From: Sphingobacteriaceae bacterium UBA6709
GTDB lineage: Bacteria; Bacteroidota; Bacteroidia; Sphingobacteriales; Sphingobacteriaceae
NCBI GenBank assembly: GCA_002454425.1
Contig: DKIV01000009.1
Span: 1-38,423, forward strand
DNA: 38,423 nucleotides
Direction of reading: 5' to 3'
A program made the position numbers and the translations under genes. Positions 24,212 to 32,985 of the stretch are shown piece by piece (positions within the stretch are counted from its first letter, which is position 1; the number at the start of each line of letters is the position of its first letter). Below the pieces are notes generated by a model that saw only the letters and a program-made list of their open reading frames with translations, did no database searches and was not told where the DNA came from.

Positions 24212-24219
24212 CAAAGGTA
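24212..24219 (-). promoter_or_regulatory. -7 box (TACCTTTG) of the ABC-F gene
   Basis: An exact TAnnTTTG match on the minus strand. It implies a leader of about 100 bases before the ATG at 24102, long enough to hold the mini-ORF and hairpin. The -33 element is not clear. The rest of the 24103-24421 interval, leading to the divergent histidine kinase gene, shows nothing else I can name. Confidence 0.5.
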
Positions 24220-24421
24220 CACGTTTTTTATCGTATAGAAAAAAGCATCTCAGTATCGCTTGCTCCATCGATTGCCGTAGGCGACAGAAGTCTTCAAAAC
24301 AGCACAATTTACCTCCTGCTACGGAACAGATAACAGCTCGGCGAATACCGAAGTAACAGCAATCGAATGAATTAGATATAAAATTGCATTATTATCATTA
24401 TTTTTGGAGACCTCGGGTAGC

Positions 24422-26395
24422 ATGCGATCATTAATATTAATTAGAACGTTCTTATTATATCTTTCTCTCTCGGTGCCGTTTTCTCTGTGGGCGCAGAGAG
24501 AATCTGCGCAGACAGGCACAGATTCACGCAGTCCCAAATACTACATTGACCTCGTAAAAAAGTTCCGATATAACAATCCTGATACTGCTAATTATTATGC
24601 GGTAATAGGTCTTGACTTAGCGATCGCATTACGCGACAGCTCATCGATGGCCGACATGATTAATCAGCAGGGCATGCTTGAAGACAATAATGGCCGTTAT
24701 TTATCTTCAGGACAGAAGTATTCCCGTTCATTGACCATATACCGGCAAATACAAAATAAGAAAGGAGAAGCGGCAACACTTGTTCGTCTCGGGGTGGTAG
24801 AACTTCGTAAGGGCAATTACGATCGGGCTATAGCCTATTTTCTTCAGGCCTTAAAAGCCAGCGAATCCATAAAAGACTTCGCGGGAATTATGGAAGCCCA
24901 GGTAACTCTTGGCGAAGTCTTCCTGAAGCAGGGAGCGTACGAAAAGTCCCTTGAATATTTAAAGACCGCCGAGAAGCTTGATGAGGATTTACCATTCAGT
25001 AGCCTGCGCTTGAATCTGTTTAACAATCTGGGCGCCGTCTACAAAGGTCTAAAGCACTATGATTTGGCGATATCCTACCTGAAGAAGGGGATAAAACAGA
25101 GCCAGCGTCCGGGAATGGAGGGACTGAACATTACCTTAAACAATACGCTTGCCGGCGTTTACACGCAACGTGGAAAATATCAGGATGCTATTAATATCCT
25201 GAACAGCTCTTTGGTTAAATCAAAACACATTAACAACTATATACGGGAACTTCAAACCTTGCTGGAGCTTTCTGAATTGTATAAAAAAACGAAGACCGAT
25301 TCATCGGTAAAGTACCTTAATCTGGCATTAAAACTGGCGCAGGAAAAGAAGAGCTATAAACAGCAAATAGACATTCTAAACACACTTTCAACCTATTACA
25401 GCTCTCAAAAAAACTTCGAGAAGGCTTATCATATGAAGGAAAAAAGTCAGGCGCTATCTGACAGTTTCTATTATCAGGATATGTCCAGAGAGATTATAAA
25501 CCTGCAGGCGGAATACGAACTGGACAAGTCTAAAGTGCGCCTGAAAGATCTTCAGATTGAGAACCGAAAGCAGCAGTTTGAGCGGAATGTAATCCTTGCG
25601 CTGGCGGCGGCAATGATATTCATCATTATCGTCATTTCCTACTATTATCTGCGCACCCGAAAGTTAAATGCGCTATTAAACAAGAGCAATGAAGACCTTA
25701 AGGAATCTAACGATGTGAAAGACAAGCTCTTTTCCATTATCGCGCATGATCTACGTATGCCGCTAACTACGGCGGTGAGCATATTGCCATTGCTTAATGA
25801 CGAAGAAGCGACCAGCCAGGAGCGGGAAGAAATTGTAGATACCTTGGTCAGCAATTTCACTACCTCTCTGGATACCCTGAATCAACTATTACGCTGGGGA
25901 GAAATGCAGATAAAGGGCGTAAGCATAAGTCCATCAAACTTTGATGCTGGCGTTGAGACCGCGCGGGTGTTAAGTTTTCTGGGCAGCATGATCAACACAA
26001 AGCGTCTGACGATTGCCAATCGCGTAAGCTCCCCTATTGTGGTATTCGCGGATATTGACCATGTCCATTTCGTATTGAGAAACCTTATTTCCAACGCCAT
26101 AAAATTCACTCCCGAGGGTGGAACTATCAGTCTGGAGGTGATCAAAAAAAGCGGCTTCTATGTCTTCAGCGTGATCGACACAGGGGTAGGTATCGCAGCG
26201 GAACGTATTGATACGATATTCACCATTAAAAACAGTAGTACTCCCGGTACTAACAACGAAAAAGGGACCAGTTTAGGGCTGGTCATGTGTCGTGAATTCG
26301 TCGAAAAGAACGGCGGCGAGATATCTGTACGCAGCAGCGATCAGGGATCTGTGTTTTCGTTCAGCTTGCCGCAGGGCAATTTGACAAGTATTTGA
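24422..26395 (+). CDS. TPR-containing membrane sensor histidine kinase
   Basis: A 657-residue kinase from the ATG at 24422; an upstream TTG at 24404 is unlikely. It has a cleavable signal peptide ending SLWAQ, then a periplasmic region of about six to eight tetratricopeptide repeats (~residues 70-340; for example GEAATLVRLGVVELRKGNYDRAIAYFLQALK). A short coiled coil (NLQAEYELDKSKVRLKDLQIENRKQQFE) leads to one membrane helix (~389-411). The cytoplasmic part has the dimerisation/phospho-acceptor box FSIIAHDLRMPL with His442, then an ATPase domain with N box NLISNAIKFTPEGG, G1 DTGVGI and G2 GTSLGLVMC. No response regulator lies nearby, so its partner is encoded elsewhere. The cytochrome bd genes follow after 64 bases. 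Confidence 0.9.
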   Translation: MRSLILIRTFLLYLSLSVPFSLWAQRESAQTGTDSRSPKYYIDLVKKFRYNNPDTANYYAVIGLDLAIALRDSSSMADMINQQGMLEDNNGRYLSSGQKYSRSLTIYRQIQNKKGEAATLVRLGVVELRKGNYDRAIAYFLQALKASESIKDFAGIMEAQVTLGEVFLKQGAYEKSLEYLKTAEKLDEDLPFSSLRLNLFNNLGAVYKGLKHYDLAISYLKKGIKQSQRPGMEGLNITLNNTLAGVYTQRGKYQDAINILNSSLVKSKHINNYIRELQTLLELSELYKKTKTDSSVKYLNLALKLAQEKKSYKQQIDILNTLSTYYSSQKNFEKAYHMKEKSQALSDSFYYQDMSREIINLQAEYELDKSKVRLKDLQIENRKQQFERNVILALAAAMIFIIIVISYYYLRTRKLNALLNKSNEDLKESNDVKDKLFSIIAHDLRMPLTTAVSILPLLNDEEATSQEREEIVDTLVSNFTTSLDTLNQLLRWGEMQIKGVSISPSNFDAGVETARVLSFLGSMINTKRLTIANRVSSPIVVFADIDHVHFVLRNLISNAIKFTPEGGTISLEVIKKSGFYVFSVIDTGVGIAAERIDTIFTIKNSSTPGTNNEKGTSLGLVMCREFVEKNGGEISVRSSDQGSVFSFSLPQGNLTSI

Positions 26396-26459
26396 ACGAT
26401 ACATTGATTAATAATGATATTTTTACAGCCTTAACCCAAACATAACACATCTTAGTAAT

Positions 26460-27785
26460 ATGGATGATTTTTTAGCAGCGCGCTCCCAGATGGCCGTGTC
26501 GCTGGGCTTCCACATTGTATTTGCCTGTATCGGCATGGTAATGCCTTTTTTCATGGCTGTAGCGCATTATCTGTGGCTTCGAACAGGAAACATCGTTTAT
26601 AAAAACCTTACCAAAGCATGGAGCAAAGGGGTAGCTATCTTCTTTGCTACCGGTGCGGTATCGGGCACTGTATTGTCCTTTGAGCTAGGCCTTCTGTGGC
26701 CGGAATTCATGAAACACGCGGGACCTATTTTCGGTATGCCTTTCTCTATGGAAGGAACCGCCTTTTTTATTGAAGCTATCGCCTTAGGATTTTTCCTATA
26801 TGGATGGAATAAGTTTAACCGTTGGTTTCATTGGTTCACCGGGGTAGTAGTTGGCGTCAGTGGTATTGCCAGTGGTATTTTGGTAGTTGCCGCTAATGGT
26901 TGGATGAATAGTCCCGCAGGGTTTGACTACGTAAATGGGCAGTATCTTAATATTGATCCTGTAAAAGCAATGTTCAACGCGGCCTGGTTTTCTCAGGCTT
27001 TGCATATGACCCTGGCCGCATTCTGCTCTACCGGCTTTGCCGTGGCCGGGGTACACGCGCTGATGATTCTACGCAAGAAGAACGTACTCTTCCATTCGCG
27101 CGCCTTTAAGATCGCGGCTATCTGTGGTGGCGTAGCAGCCATCTTACAACCCTTAAGTGGCGATATTTCAGCCAAGGACATTGCAAAACGGCAGCCCGCT
27201 AAGCTAGCTGCCATGGAAGCGCACTTCAAAACGGAGAAGTCAGCACCTTTCATCATTGGAGGTATTCCAGATGAAAAGAACGAAACGGTAAAACATGCCA
27301 TAAAGATCCCGGGAGTATTAAGCTTCCTTGCCCATGGCGACTTTGGCGCCGAGGTGACAGGTCTCGATAAGTTTAAACCTGAAGACAGACCTCCCGTTGC
27401 GGTAACTCACTTTTCCTTCCAGATCATGATCGGCCTGGGCGTCATCATGATGATTGTGGCTGCAATCTATTTCTTCGCCAGCATAAAAAAGAAAGAATGG
27501 CTTGGTAAAGCATGGCTTTATAAATTATTTGTATGGTGTACTCCCATCGGATTTATTGCCCTGGAAGCCGGCTGGACGGTTACAGAGGTGGGGCGTCAAC
27601 CCTGGATTATTTATGGCATTATGAGAACTGCCGACGCTGTTACCCCCATGCCAGGCATCGTATATTCGTTCTACCTATTCACCGCTGTTTACATCTCGTT
27701 GTCCTTTGTCGTGGCGTTTATGCTATATCGTCAGATCAGGGCGGTAGATACACTCTATGATGTTCCGGCAAGCTCACAACATTAA
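26460..27785 (+). CDS. cydA: Cytochrome bd ubiquinol/menaquinol oxidase subunit I
   Basis: A 441-residue integral membrane protein that oxidises quinol and holds hemes b558, b595 and d, reducing oxygen to water. Visible key residues are His18 and His182 with Met323 (heme ligands), Glu98 and Glu105 (proton path), and Lys248 and Glu253 in KLAAME (quinol binding). The strict GRQPW motif is at residues 378-382. The Q-loop after Lys248 is short, lacking the insertion of the E. coli enzyme, which places it with the short-Q-loop (CIO-like) class. Subunit II follows after 12 bases. Confidence 0.96.
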   Translation: MDDFLAARSQMAVSLGFHIVFACIGMVMPFFMAVAHYLWLRTGNIVYKNLTKAWSKGVAIFFATGAVSGTVLSFELGLLWPEFMKHAGPIFGMPFSMEGTAFFIEAIALGFFLYGWNKFNRWFHWFTGVVVGVSGIASGILVVAANGWMNSPAGFDYVNGQYLNIDPVKAMFNAAWFSQALHMTLAAFCSTGFAVAGVHALMILRKKNVLFHSRAFKIAAICGGVAAILQPLSGDISAKDIAKRQPAKLAAMEAHFKTEKSAPFIIGGIPDEKNETVKHAIKIPGVLSFLAHGDFGAEVTGLDKFKPEDRPPVAVTHFSFQIMIGLGVIMMIVAAIYFFASIKKKEWLGKAWLYKLFVWCTPIGFIALEAGWTVTEVGRQPWIIYGIMRTADAVTPMPGIVYSFYLFTAVYISLSFVVAFMLYRQIRAVDTLYDVPASSQH

Positions 27786-27797
27786 TACAAAGGCTTT

Positions 27798-28826
27798 ATG
27801 ATTTACGTAGTCATTATCTTCTTATGGGTCGCCATTCTTTTATACCTTCTTCTTGGAGGGGCAGACTTCGGCGCCGGAATTATCGAGCTTTTTACCTCGC
27901 CGGTTAATAAAAACAAAACACGTCAGACCATGTATAAAGTGATTGGTCCGGTATGGGAGGCAAACCACATGTGGCTGATCATCGCCGTAGTAATCCTGTT
28001 TGTTGGCTTTCCGGTGATTTACTCGACCATGTCTATCTATCTGCATATCCCGCTCACTATTATGCTGCTGGGAATTATAGCACGAGGCACAGCGTTTACG
28101 TTCCGGCATTACGACGCAGTGGTCGACAATATGCAGCTGATATATAACAAAATATTCGTTTACTCGAGCTTTGTAACCCCCTTGTTTCTCGGCATTACCG
28201 CAGCAAGTTCTGTATCGGGACGTATAGATACCGAGGCTGTTTCTTTTGTTGATGCCTATCTTTTCAGTTGGTTAAATGGCTTTTCCATAGCCGTAGGCTT
28301 GTTTACCGTTGCAATATGTGGATTTTTAGCTGCCATATTCCTTATCGGTGAAACAAAAAATGCCGACGATAAAAAACGCTTTATCCGTAAGGCGCGGCAA
28401 ATGAGCTTAGGAGCGGTGATCTGCGGAGCCATCGTCTTTATCATGGCTTATCATGATAATATACCCTTGCTCCAATGGATGTTCGGCAATACGTATAGCC
28501 TGATCGCGATCATTGCAGCGACCATCTCGTTATTTATACTATGGGCAGTGCTGCCTAAAGCTCCTACCATCACGCTGCGCATACTTGCAGGATTTCAGGT
28601 ATGCATGATCCTCTTTGCTGCTACTATCGATCACTTCCCGTATATTGTTATTATTAAGAATGGGAAACACCTCTCATTAATGCAGGAAGGTCAGGAGAAA
28701 GCAATAGATATGTTAGGGTATGCCCTACTTATTGGAAGTATCTTTATTTTGCCTGCGTTATTTTATCTGCTATATAGCTTTCAGAAAAAAAGCGATAAGG
28801 ACGATAATACCTCGCTCAGCCATTAG
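27798..28826 (+). CDS. cydB: Cytochrome bd oxidase subunit II
   Basis: A 342-residue membrane protein with about eight to nine hydrophobic helices. It begins with the typical WVAILLYLLLGGADFGAGIIEL (residues ~10-31) and contains GPVWEANHMWLIIAVVILFVGFP, both strong family signatures. It stabilises the heme-bearing subunit I. It is translated from the same transcript, 12 bases after that gene. No small CydX-like frame was found after it. A long inverted repeat follows (28832-28888). Confidence 0.95.
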   Translation: MIYVVIIFLWVAILLYLLLGGADFGAGIIELFTSPVNKNKTRQTMYKVIGPVWEANHMWLIIAVVILFVGFPVIYSTMSIYLHIPLTIMLLGIIARGTAFTFRHYDAVVDNMQLIYNKIFVYSSFVTPLFLGITAASSVSGRIDTEAVSFVDAYLFSWLNGFSIAVGLFTVAICGFLAAIFLIGETKNADDKKRFIRKARQMSLGAVICGAIVFIMAYHDNIPLLQWMFGNTYSLIAIIAATISLFILWAVLPKAPTITLRILAGFQVCMILFAATIDHFPYIVIIKNGKHLSLMQEGQEKAIDMLGYALLIGSIFILPALFYLLYSFQKKSDKDDNTSLSH

Positions 28827-28831
28827 GCAGC

Positions 28832-28888
28832 ATGTGGCTATGTGCTTTTTTGGACCAGAGAACGCTCCGGAACTGCGCATAGCCACAT
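28832..28888. repeat. Long inverted repeat between the oxidase and cysteine genes
   Basis: ATGTGGCTATGTGC (28832-28845) pairs with GCGCATAGCCACAT (28875-28888) over all 14 positions, with one G-U, around a 29-base loop. The loop starts with TTTTTT and contains a smaller CCAGAG/CTCCGG-like dyad. It lies 6 bases after the cydB stop and 30 bases before the serine acetyltransferase ATG. Confidence 0.8.
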
Positions 28889-28918
28889 AAAATACTAACA
28901 AAGGAATCTATTTACGTC

Positions 28919-29755
28919 ATGGACGACTTCTACCAACATATATTTAACAAGCATAAAAATCTCGAGTACGTACCCTCAAACAAGGAGATTGCCGGATGGG
29001 CGCATGCCTTAATCCGCTTACTCTATCCCGAGCAGTCGAAAATTCAGTTTTCATCTATCGATGAGATAAAGGCTCAATTGAAATCCTTAGAGGAACAACT
29101 CATAAAGGTAATGACCCTGACGGCAGCTTGCAGCGACTGTAACATTCCGGAAAAAGCCGCACACTTCTTCCGACAAATTCCCGGCCTTTACGAAATGCTG
29201 AACACCGATATCTCGGCGATGCTGGATGGTGACCCCGCAGCTAAAAGCGAGTTTGAAGTTATTCGTGCCTATCCGGGTTTTTATGCCATTTCATTTTACA
29301 GGTTAGCACACGCCCTGCTCCTGCTCGAAATACCTGTACTTCCTCGTATCCTTACCGAATATGCTCATTCCAAAACCGGCATAGATATTCACCCGGGAGC
29401 TATCATCGGTGATCACTTTTTTATTGACCATGGTACGGGTATCGTTATTGGAGAAACCGCCATATTAGGAAATCATGTGAAACTATACCAGGGAGTAACA
29501 CTGGGAGCATTGAGCGTAGAGAAAGAAATGGCTTCAGTAAAGCGACACCCTACCGTTGGCGATCATGTGGTGATCTATTCAGGAGCGACCATTCTGGGAG
29601 GCGACACGGAAATTGGCGCACACAGTATCATCGGCGGTAACGTATGGCTTACCAAAAGTGTACCTGCGCAATCCATTGTTTTTCATACTCCCCGCATAAA
29701 GGTTCTGGAGCGGAAGAAATCATCGCTGCCCCCCGCGCCCGAAGAGCTCTCATAA
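28919..29755 (+). CDS. cysE: Serine O-acetyltransferase
   Basis: A 278-residue enzyme that makes O-acetylserine from serine and acetyl-CoA, the first step of cysteine synthesis. An alpha-helical N-terminal domain (~1-145) is followed by a left-handed beta-helix of hexapeptide repeats (~155-255: IDIHPGAIIGDHFFIDHGTGIVIGETAILGNHVKLYQGVTLG). The catalytic Asp-His sits in FIDHGTG, and the C-terminal repeats read IYSGATILGGDTEIGAHSIIGGNVWL. The helical domain is longer than in minimal SATs, resembling the EpsC/plant-like group. The next gene is cysteine synthase, so the pair forms a two-step pathway. Confidence 0.92.
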   Translation: MDDFYQHIFNKHKNLEYVPSNKEIAGWAHALIRLLYPEQSKIQFSSIDEIKAQLKSLEEQLIKVMTLTAACSDCNIPEKAAHFFRQIPGLYEMLNTDISAMLDGDPAAKSEFEVIRAYPGFYAISFYRLAHALLLLEIPVLPRILTEYAHSKTGIDIHPGAIIGDHFFIDHGTGIVIGETAILGNHVKLYQGVTLGALSVEKEMASVKRHPTVGDHVVIYSGATILGGDTEIGAHSIIGGNVWLTKSVPAQSIVFHTPRIKVLERKKSSLPPAPEELS

Positions 29756-29869
29756 TTTTGAAACATTTTAGAGGGGTGTTTGTCAAGGCTTATACATACA
29801 AGACGACATCTTTGAGAATGACAATCTTCGAAGGTTATCCAATCAGTATAACAAACAACAATATATAAC

Positions 29870-30742
29870 ATGGCAGGAATTATTGATATAGTCGGCAATA
29901 CACCCTTGGTGGAACTGACTCGCCTGAACCCTAACCCTAACGTTAAAATTTATGCTAAGCTCGAGGGTAATAATCCCGGTGGCAGCGTAAAAGACCGGGC
30001 GGCCTTATTCATGATTAAAAATGCAATAGACCGCGGAGACATTAGTCCCGGCACAAAACTTATTGAAGCCACCAGCGGCAACACAGGCATCGCATTAGCC
30101 ATGATGGCACGCGTATTCAACGTTGAAATCGAGTTAGTGATGCCGGCAAGCTCCACGCGCGAGCGGACGCTCACCATGGAAGCATTTGGCGCAAAAGTAA
30201 CGTTGCTCGAGAATATGGAGATATGTCGTGACTATGCAGAGGAAAAAGGCCAGAGCAAAGGATACTTCCTGCTAAATCAATTCGCCAATCCCGATAACTA
30301 TTTATCGCACTACAACACTACAGCGCCCGAAATATGGCGTGATACCTATGGCTCTATTACCCATTTTGTAAGCGCGATGGGCACCACGGGCACTATCATG
30401 GGGAATTCTATGTTCTTAAAAGAGAAAAAGCCGGAAATACAGATCATCGGTTGTCAGCCTACTGAAGAAGCTTCAATACCAGGAATCCGCAGATGGCCCA
30501 AAGCCTATCTTCCTAAGATCTTTGATGCCAGCAGAGTAGATCAGGTGATTGACATTTCTGAGAAAGATGCTATAGACACCACCCGTAAGCTGGCCCGGAT
30601 AGAGGGAATATTCGCGGGGATGAGCAGCGGCGGCGCCGCATTTGCCGCATTGAAAACAGCAACCAAAATCGAGTCCGGAGTAATCGTCTTCATCGCCTGC
30701 GATCGTGGCGACAGATACCTGAGCAGTACGCTATTCGGATAA
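29870..30742 (+). CDS. cysM: Cysteine synthase B-type (O-acetylserine sulfhydrylase)
   Basis: A 290-residue PLP enzyme that replaces the acetyl group of O-acetylserine with sulfide (or thiosulfate) to make cysteine. The PLP lysine is in GNNPGGSVKDRAA (~residue 42), the substrate loop is TSGNTG (~70-75), and the phosphate-binding loop is GTTGT (~174). The C-terminus has MSSGGAAFAAL and ends CDRGDRYLSS, the CysM-type ending. It lies 114 bases downstream of the serine acetyltransferase gene in the same direction. Confidence 0.93.
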   Translation: MAGIIDIVGNTPLVELTRLNPNPNVKIYAKLEGNNPGGSVKDRAALFMIKNAIDRGDISPGTKLIEATSGNTGIALAMMARVFNVEIELVMPASSTRERTLTMEAFGAKVTLLENMEICRDYAEEKGQSKGYFLLNQFANPDNYLSHYNTTAPEIWRDTYGSITHFVSAMGTTGTIMGNSMFLKEKKPEIQIIGCQPTEEASIPGIRRWPKAYLPKIFDASRVDQVIDISEKDAIDTTRKLARIEGIFAGMSSGGAAFAALKTATKIESGVIVFIACDRGDRYLSSTLFG

Positions 30743-30754
30743 CTATTACGCTTG

Positions 30755-30786
30755 ACACGCGCCTGCCTCGCGGGGCGAGCGCGTGT
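30755..30786. terminator. GC-rich hairpin between convergent genes
   Basis: ACACGCGC (30755-30762) and GCGCGTGT (30779-30786) pair, and an inner CTCGC-GGG-GCGAG hairpin can form instead. It lies between cysM and the converging threonine aldolase gene. There is no T tract on either side, so it may be a factor-assisted terminator or a processing/stability stem. Confidence 0.55.
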
Positions 30787-30867
30787 TATGCGTAGTTTCG
30801 GCGACATCCTTTAATATCTTTAAGTACCTGCGCTCAACCATCTCTGTCGAGCTTTCCTGCGCCTTCC

Positions 30868-31893
30868 TTAGTATATTTTCTTTAATACTTCGGCGGTATA
30901 ATCAACCATCTCCGGACTTATATCCAGATGCAGAACGAGCCTGATAGTCTGAGGTCCAAACTTTGAAACGTGTATTCCTTTTGACGCGAGCTTGCTGATA
31001 TAATGCTCTGCTCCGTGATAGGGGCTCAGACGGAAAATTACGATGTTGGTTTCTACCGGCAACACTTCTGCAACATAGTGCAGCTCTGAAAGAACTGCCG
31101 CCAGAAGGCTTGCATGACGGTGATCTTCGGCAAGGCGACTGATATTGTTATCCAGCGCATAGATCCCCGCCGCGGCAAGGTAGCCCGCCTGGCGCATGCC
31201 GCCGCCAAACACCTTCCGTAGTCGCCGCGCCCTTTTTATATCTGCTGCAGAACCAAGCAATACGGAACCTACAGGCGCGCCCAACCCCTTGGAAAGACAT
31301 ACCGATACGGTATCAAACATACGACCATAGGCTCGTGGTTCGTCTCCTTTAGCAACAATAGCATTAAACAAGCGAGCGCCATCTAAATGCAAGCATAGCT
31401 TTTTCAGTCGACAAAGGTGATAGATCTCTTCCATGTCGGCAATATCATAGCAGGATCCCCCTCCCTTATTCGCAGTATTCTCAAGAACTACCAGCGAGGT
31501 GCGCGGATAATGAATATCATCGGGATTGATATATGGCTCGATAAGCGATACGTTAAGACGACCGCGATTGCCGGCGACAGCTTTTACCGATGCCGACGAA
31601 TGATAACTGATGCCTCCTCCTTCAAATAAATAGACATGAGAGTTCTGCTCGCAAATGACTTCCTCCATCGGCTGGGTGTGCAACTTAATGGCTATTTGGT
31701 TAGCCATCGTTCCTGACGGACAAAATACGGCAGATTCAAATCCCAACAGTTGCGATAGCTTTTTCTCAAGAGCATGCACTGTTTCATCTTCGCCATACAC
31801 ATCATCGCCTACACGAGCCTGAAACATCGCCTCGAGCATCGCCGCGGAAGGTTTAGTTACTGTATCACTTCTTAAATCTACCAACATATTCAT
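30868..31893 (-). CDS. ltaE: Low-specificity L-threonine aldolase
   Basis: A 341-residue PLP enzyme that cleaves threonine/allo-threonine to glycine and acetaldehyde. Signatures in order: LRSDTVTKPSAAMLEAM at the N-terminus, DDVYGEDETVHALE, CPSGTMANQIAI, the EGGGISYHS loop and LHLDGARLFNA (Asp that contacts the PLP ring). The PLP lysine is in SVCLSKGLGAPVGSVLLG (~residue 200), followed by RKVFGGGMRQAG. Start is the ATG at 31893, with a second ATG two codons on. It diverges from the BadF-type kinase gene across a 177-base gap. Confidence 0.93.
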   Translation of the reverse strand: MNMLVDLRSDTVTKPSAAMLEAMFQARVGDDVYGEDETVHALEKKLSQLLGFESAVFCPSGTMANQIAIKLHTQPMEEVICEQNSHVYLFEGGGISYHSSASVKAVAGNRGRLNVSLIEPYINPDDIHYPRTSLVVLENTANKGGGSCYDIADMEEIYHLCRLKKLCLHLDGARLFNAIVAKGDEPRAYGRMFDTVSVCLSKGLGAPVGSVLLGSAADIKRARRLRKVFGGGMRQAGYLAAAGIYALDNNISRLAEDHRHASLLAAVLSELHYVAEVLPVETNIVIFRLSPYHGAEHYISKLASKGIHVSKFGPQTIRLVLHLDISPEMVDYTAEVLKKIY

Positions 31894-32070
31894 CCGTTTT
31901 TTGTTAAACGCTATTATAAAAATAGTTTACCAGATAATTAACATAGTTTTTAACATACATGCATACTTTATGGGCGTAAAGGCAAAAATGTCATAACGAA
32001 GATACTTGTTCTCCCAAATGCTTTTTATACATTTAGCGCCATAAATCATTCATTTTTAAACAACCAAGAT

Positions 32071-32922
32071 ATGATTATAATAGCTGATGGAGGATCTACC
32101 AAGACCAACTGGTGTCTTCTCACTGATGAAGGGAAAAAGATTTACTTTAATACCGAAGGATATAATCCTTATTTTGTTACAAAGGAATATGTAGAGCAGT
32201 CGCTAAAGAAAAATTTACCTGAAGACCTTCAATTAGAAAAGATCAAAGAGGTGAATTTCTACGGTGCGGGTGTGCATAACGAAGAAAAAGCATCCTTACT
32301 GCGCGAGGCTATGGCAACATTCTTCACGCATAGCAAGATCTTCGTCAGTCATGACCTGCTTGCCGCCGCGCGGGCGCTTTTATTTAAGGAAGCCGGCTTC
32401 GCGGCTATTCTCGGCACGGGTACCAACACCTGCATTTACGATGGCGAGGATATCAAAATGCAAATAGATTCAGGAGCCTACATCTTAGGCGATGAAGGTA
32501 GCGGATGTTATATCGGCAAGAAACTGCTGATCGACTATCTACGAGGCTATATGCCTGAAACTGTGCGGGAATCTTTCTGGGAAACATACAAACTGACACC
32601 CGACGATATTCAGGAAAATGTTTACAGCAAACCACTGGCAAACCGCTTTTGCGCCAGCTTTGCCAAATTCGTGTATGACAACACCGACAATATCGAATAC
32701 ACTCACAATCTCGTTAAAACCTCATTTACCGATTTCTTCAAAAATCTGGTAAGCCACTATCCTAACTATCAGGAATATAAATTTAATTGTATCGGCTCCA
32801 TTGCTTACAACTTCCGCAATGTACTGGAAGAAGTAGCTAACGATTTCGGCATGGATATGGGAGTTATCATCCGCTCTCCTATCGACAATCTGGTGAAATT
32901 CCACATTGAAAACCCGCAATAA
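32071..32922 (+). CDS. BadF/BadG-type ATPase, probable N-acetylglucosamine kinase
   Basis: A 283-residue cytosolic protein of the ASKHA (actin/hexokinase) superfamily. Phosphate-1 motif is IIADGGSTKTNWCL (residues 2-15), connecting segment VSHDLLAAARAL, and phosphate-2 FAAILGTGTNTCIYDG (~110-125). GAYILGDEGSGCYIGKKLL is the diagnostic stretch of N-acetylglucosamine kinases, and an adenosine-type motif FNCIGSIAYNF lies near the C-terminus. In Bacteroidota such kinases serve amino-sugar or peptidoglycan recycling. The exact sugar is inferred, as no other amino-sugar gene is adjacent. Confidence 0.85.
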   Translation: MIIIADGGSTKTNWCLLTDEGKKIYFNTEGYNPYFVTKEYVEQSLKKNLPEDLQLEKIKEVNFYGAGVHNEEKASLLREAMATFFTHSKIFVSHDLLAAARALLFKEAGFAAILGTGTNTCIYDGEDIKMQIDSGAYILGDEGSGCYIGKKLLIDYLRGYMPETVRESFWETYKLTPDDIQENVYSKPLANRFCASFAKFVYDNTDNIEYTHNLVKTSFTDFFKNLVSHYPNYQEYKFNCIGSIAYNFRNVLEEVANDFGMDMGVIIRSPIDNLVKFHIENPQ

Positions 32923-32933
32923 TAGTTACATTT

Positions 32934-32958
32934 AGGTGGAGGTCCGATGCCTCCGCCT
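32934..32958 (+). terminator. Hairpin after the BadF-type kinase gene
   Basis: AGGTGGAGG and CCTCCGCCT form a 9-bp stem (one G-U) around TCCGATG, followed by ATTTTG. It starts 12 bases after the kinase stop and 28 bases before the next gene. Confidence 0.75.
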
Positions 32959-32985
32959 ATTTTGTAATTCAGTGACTTGCATACC

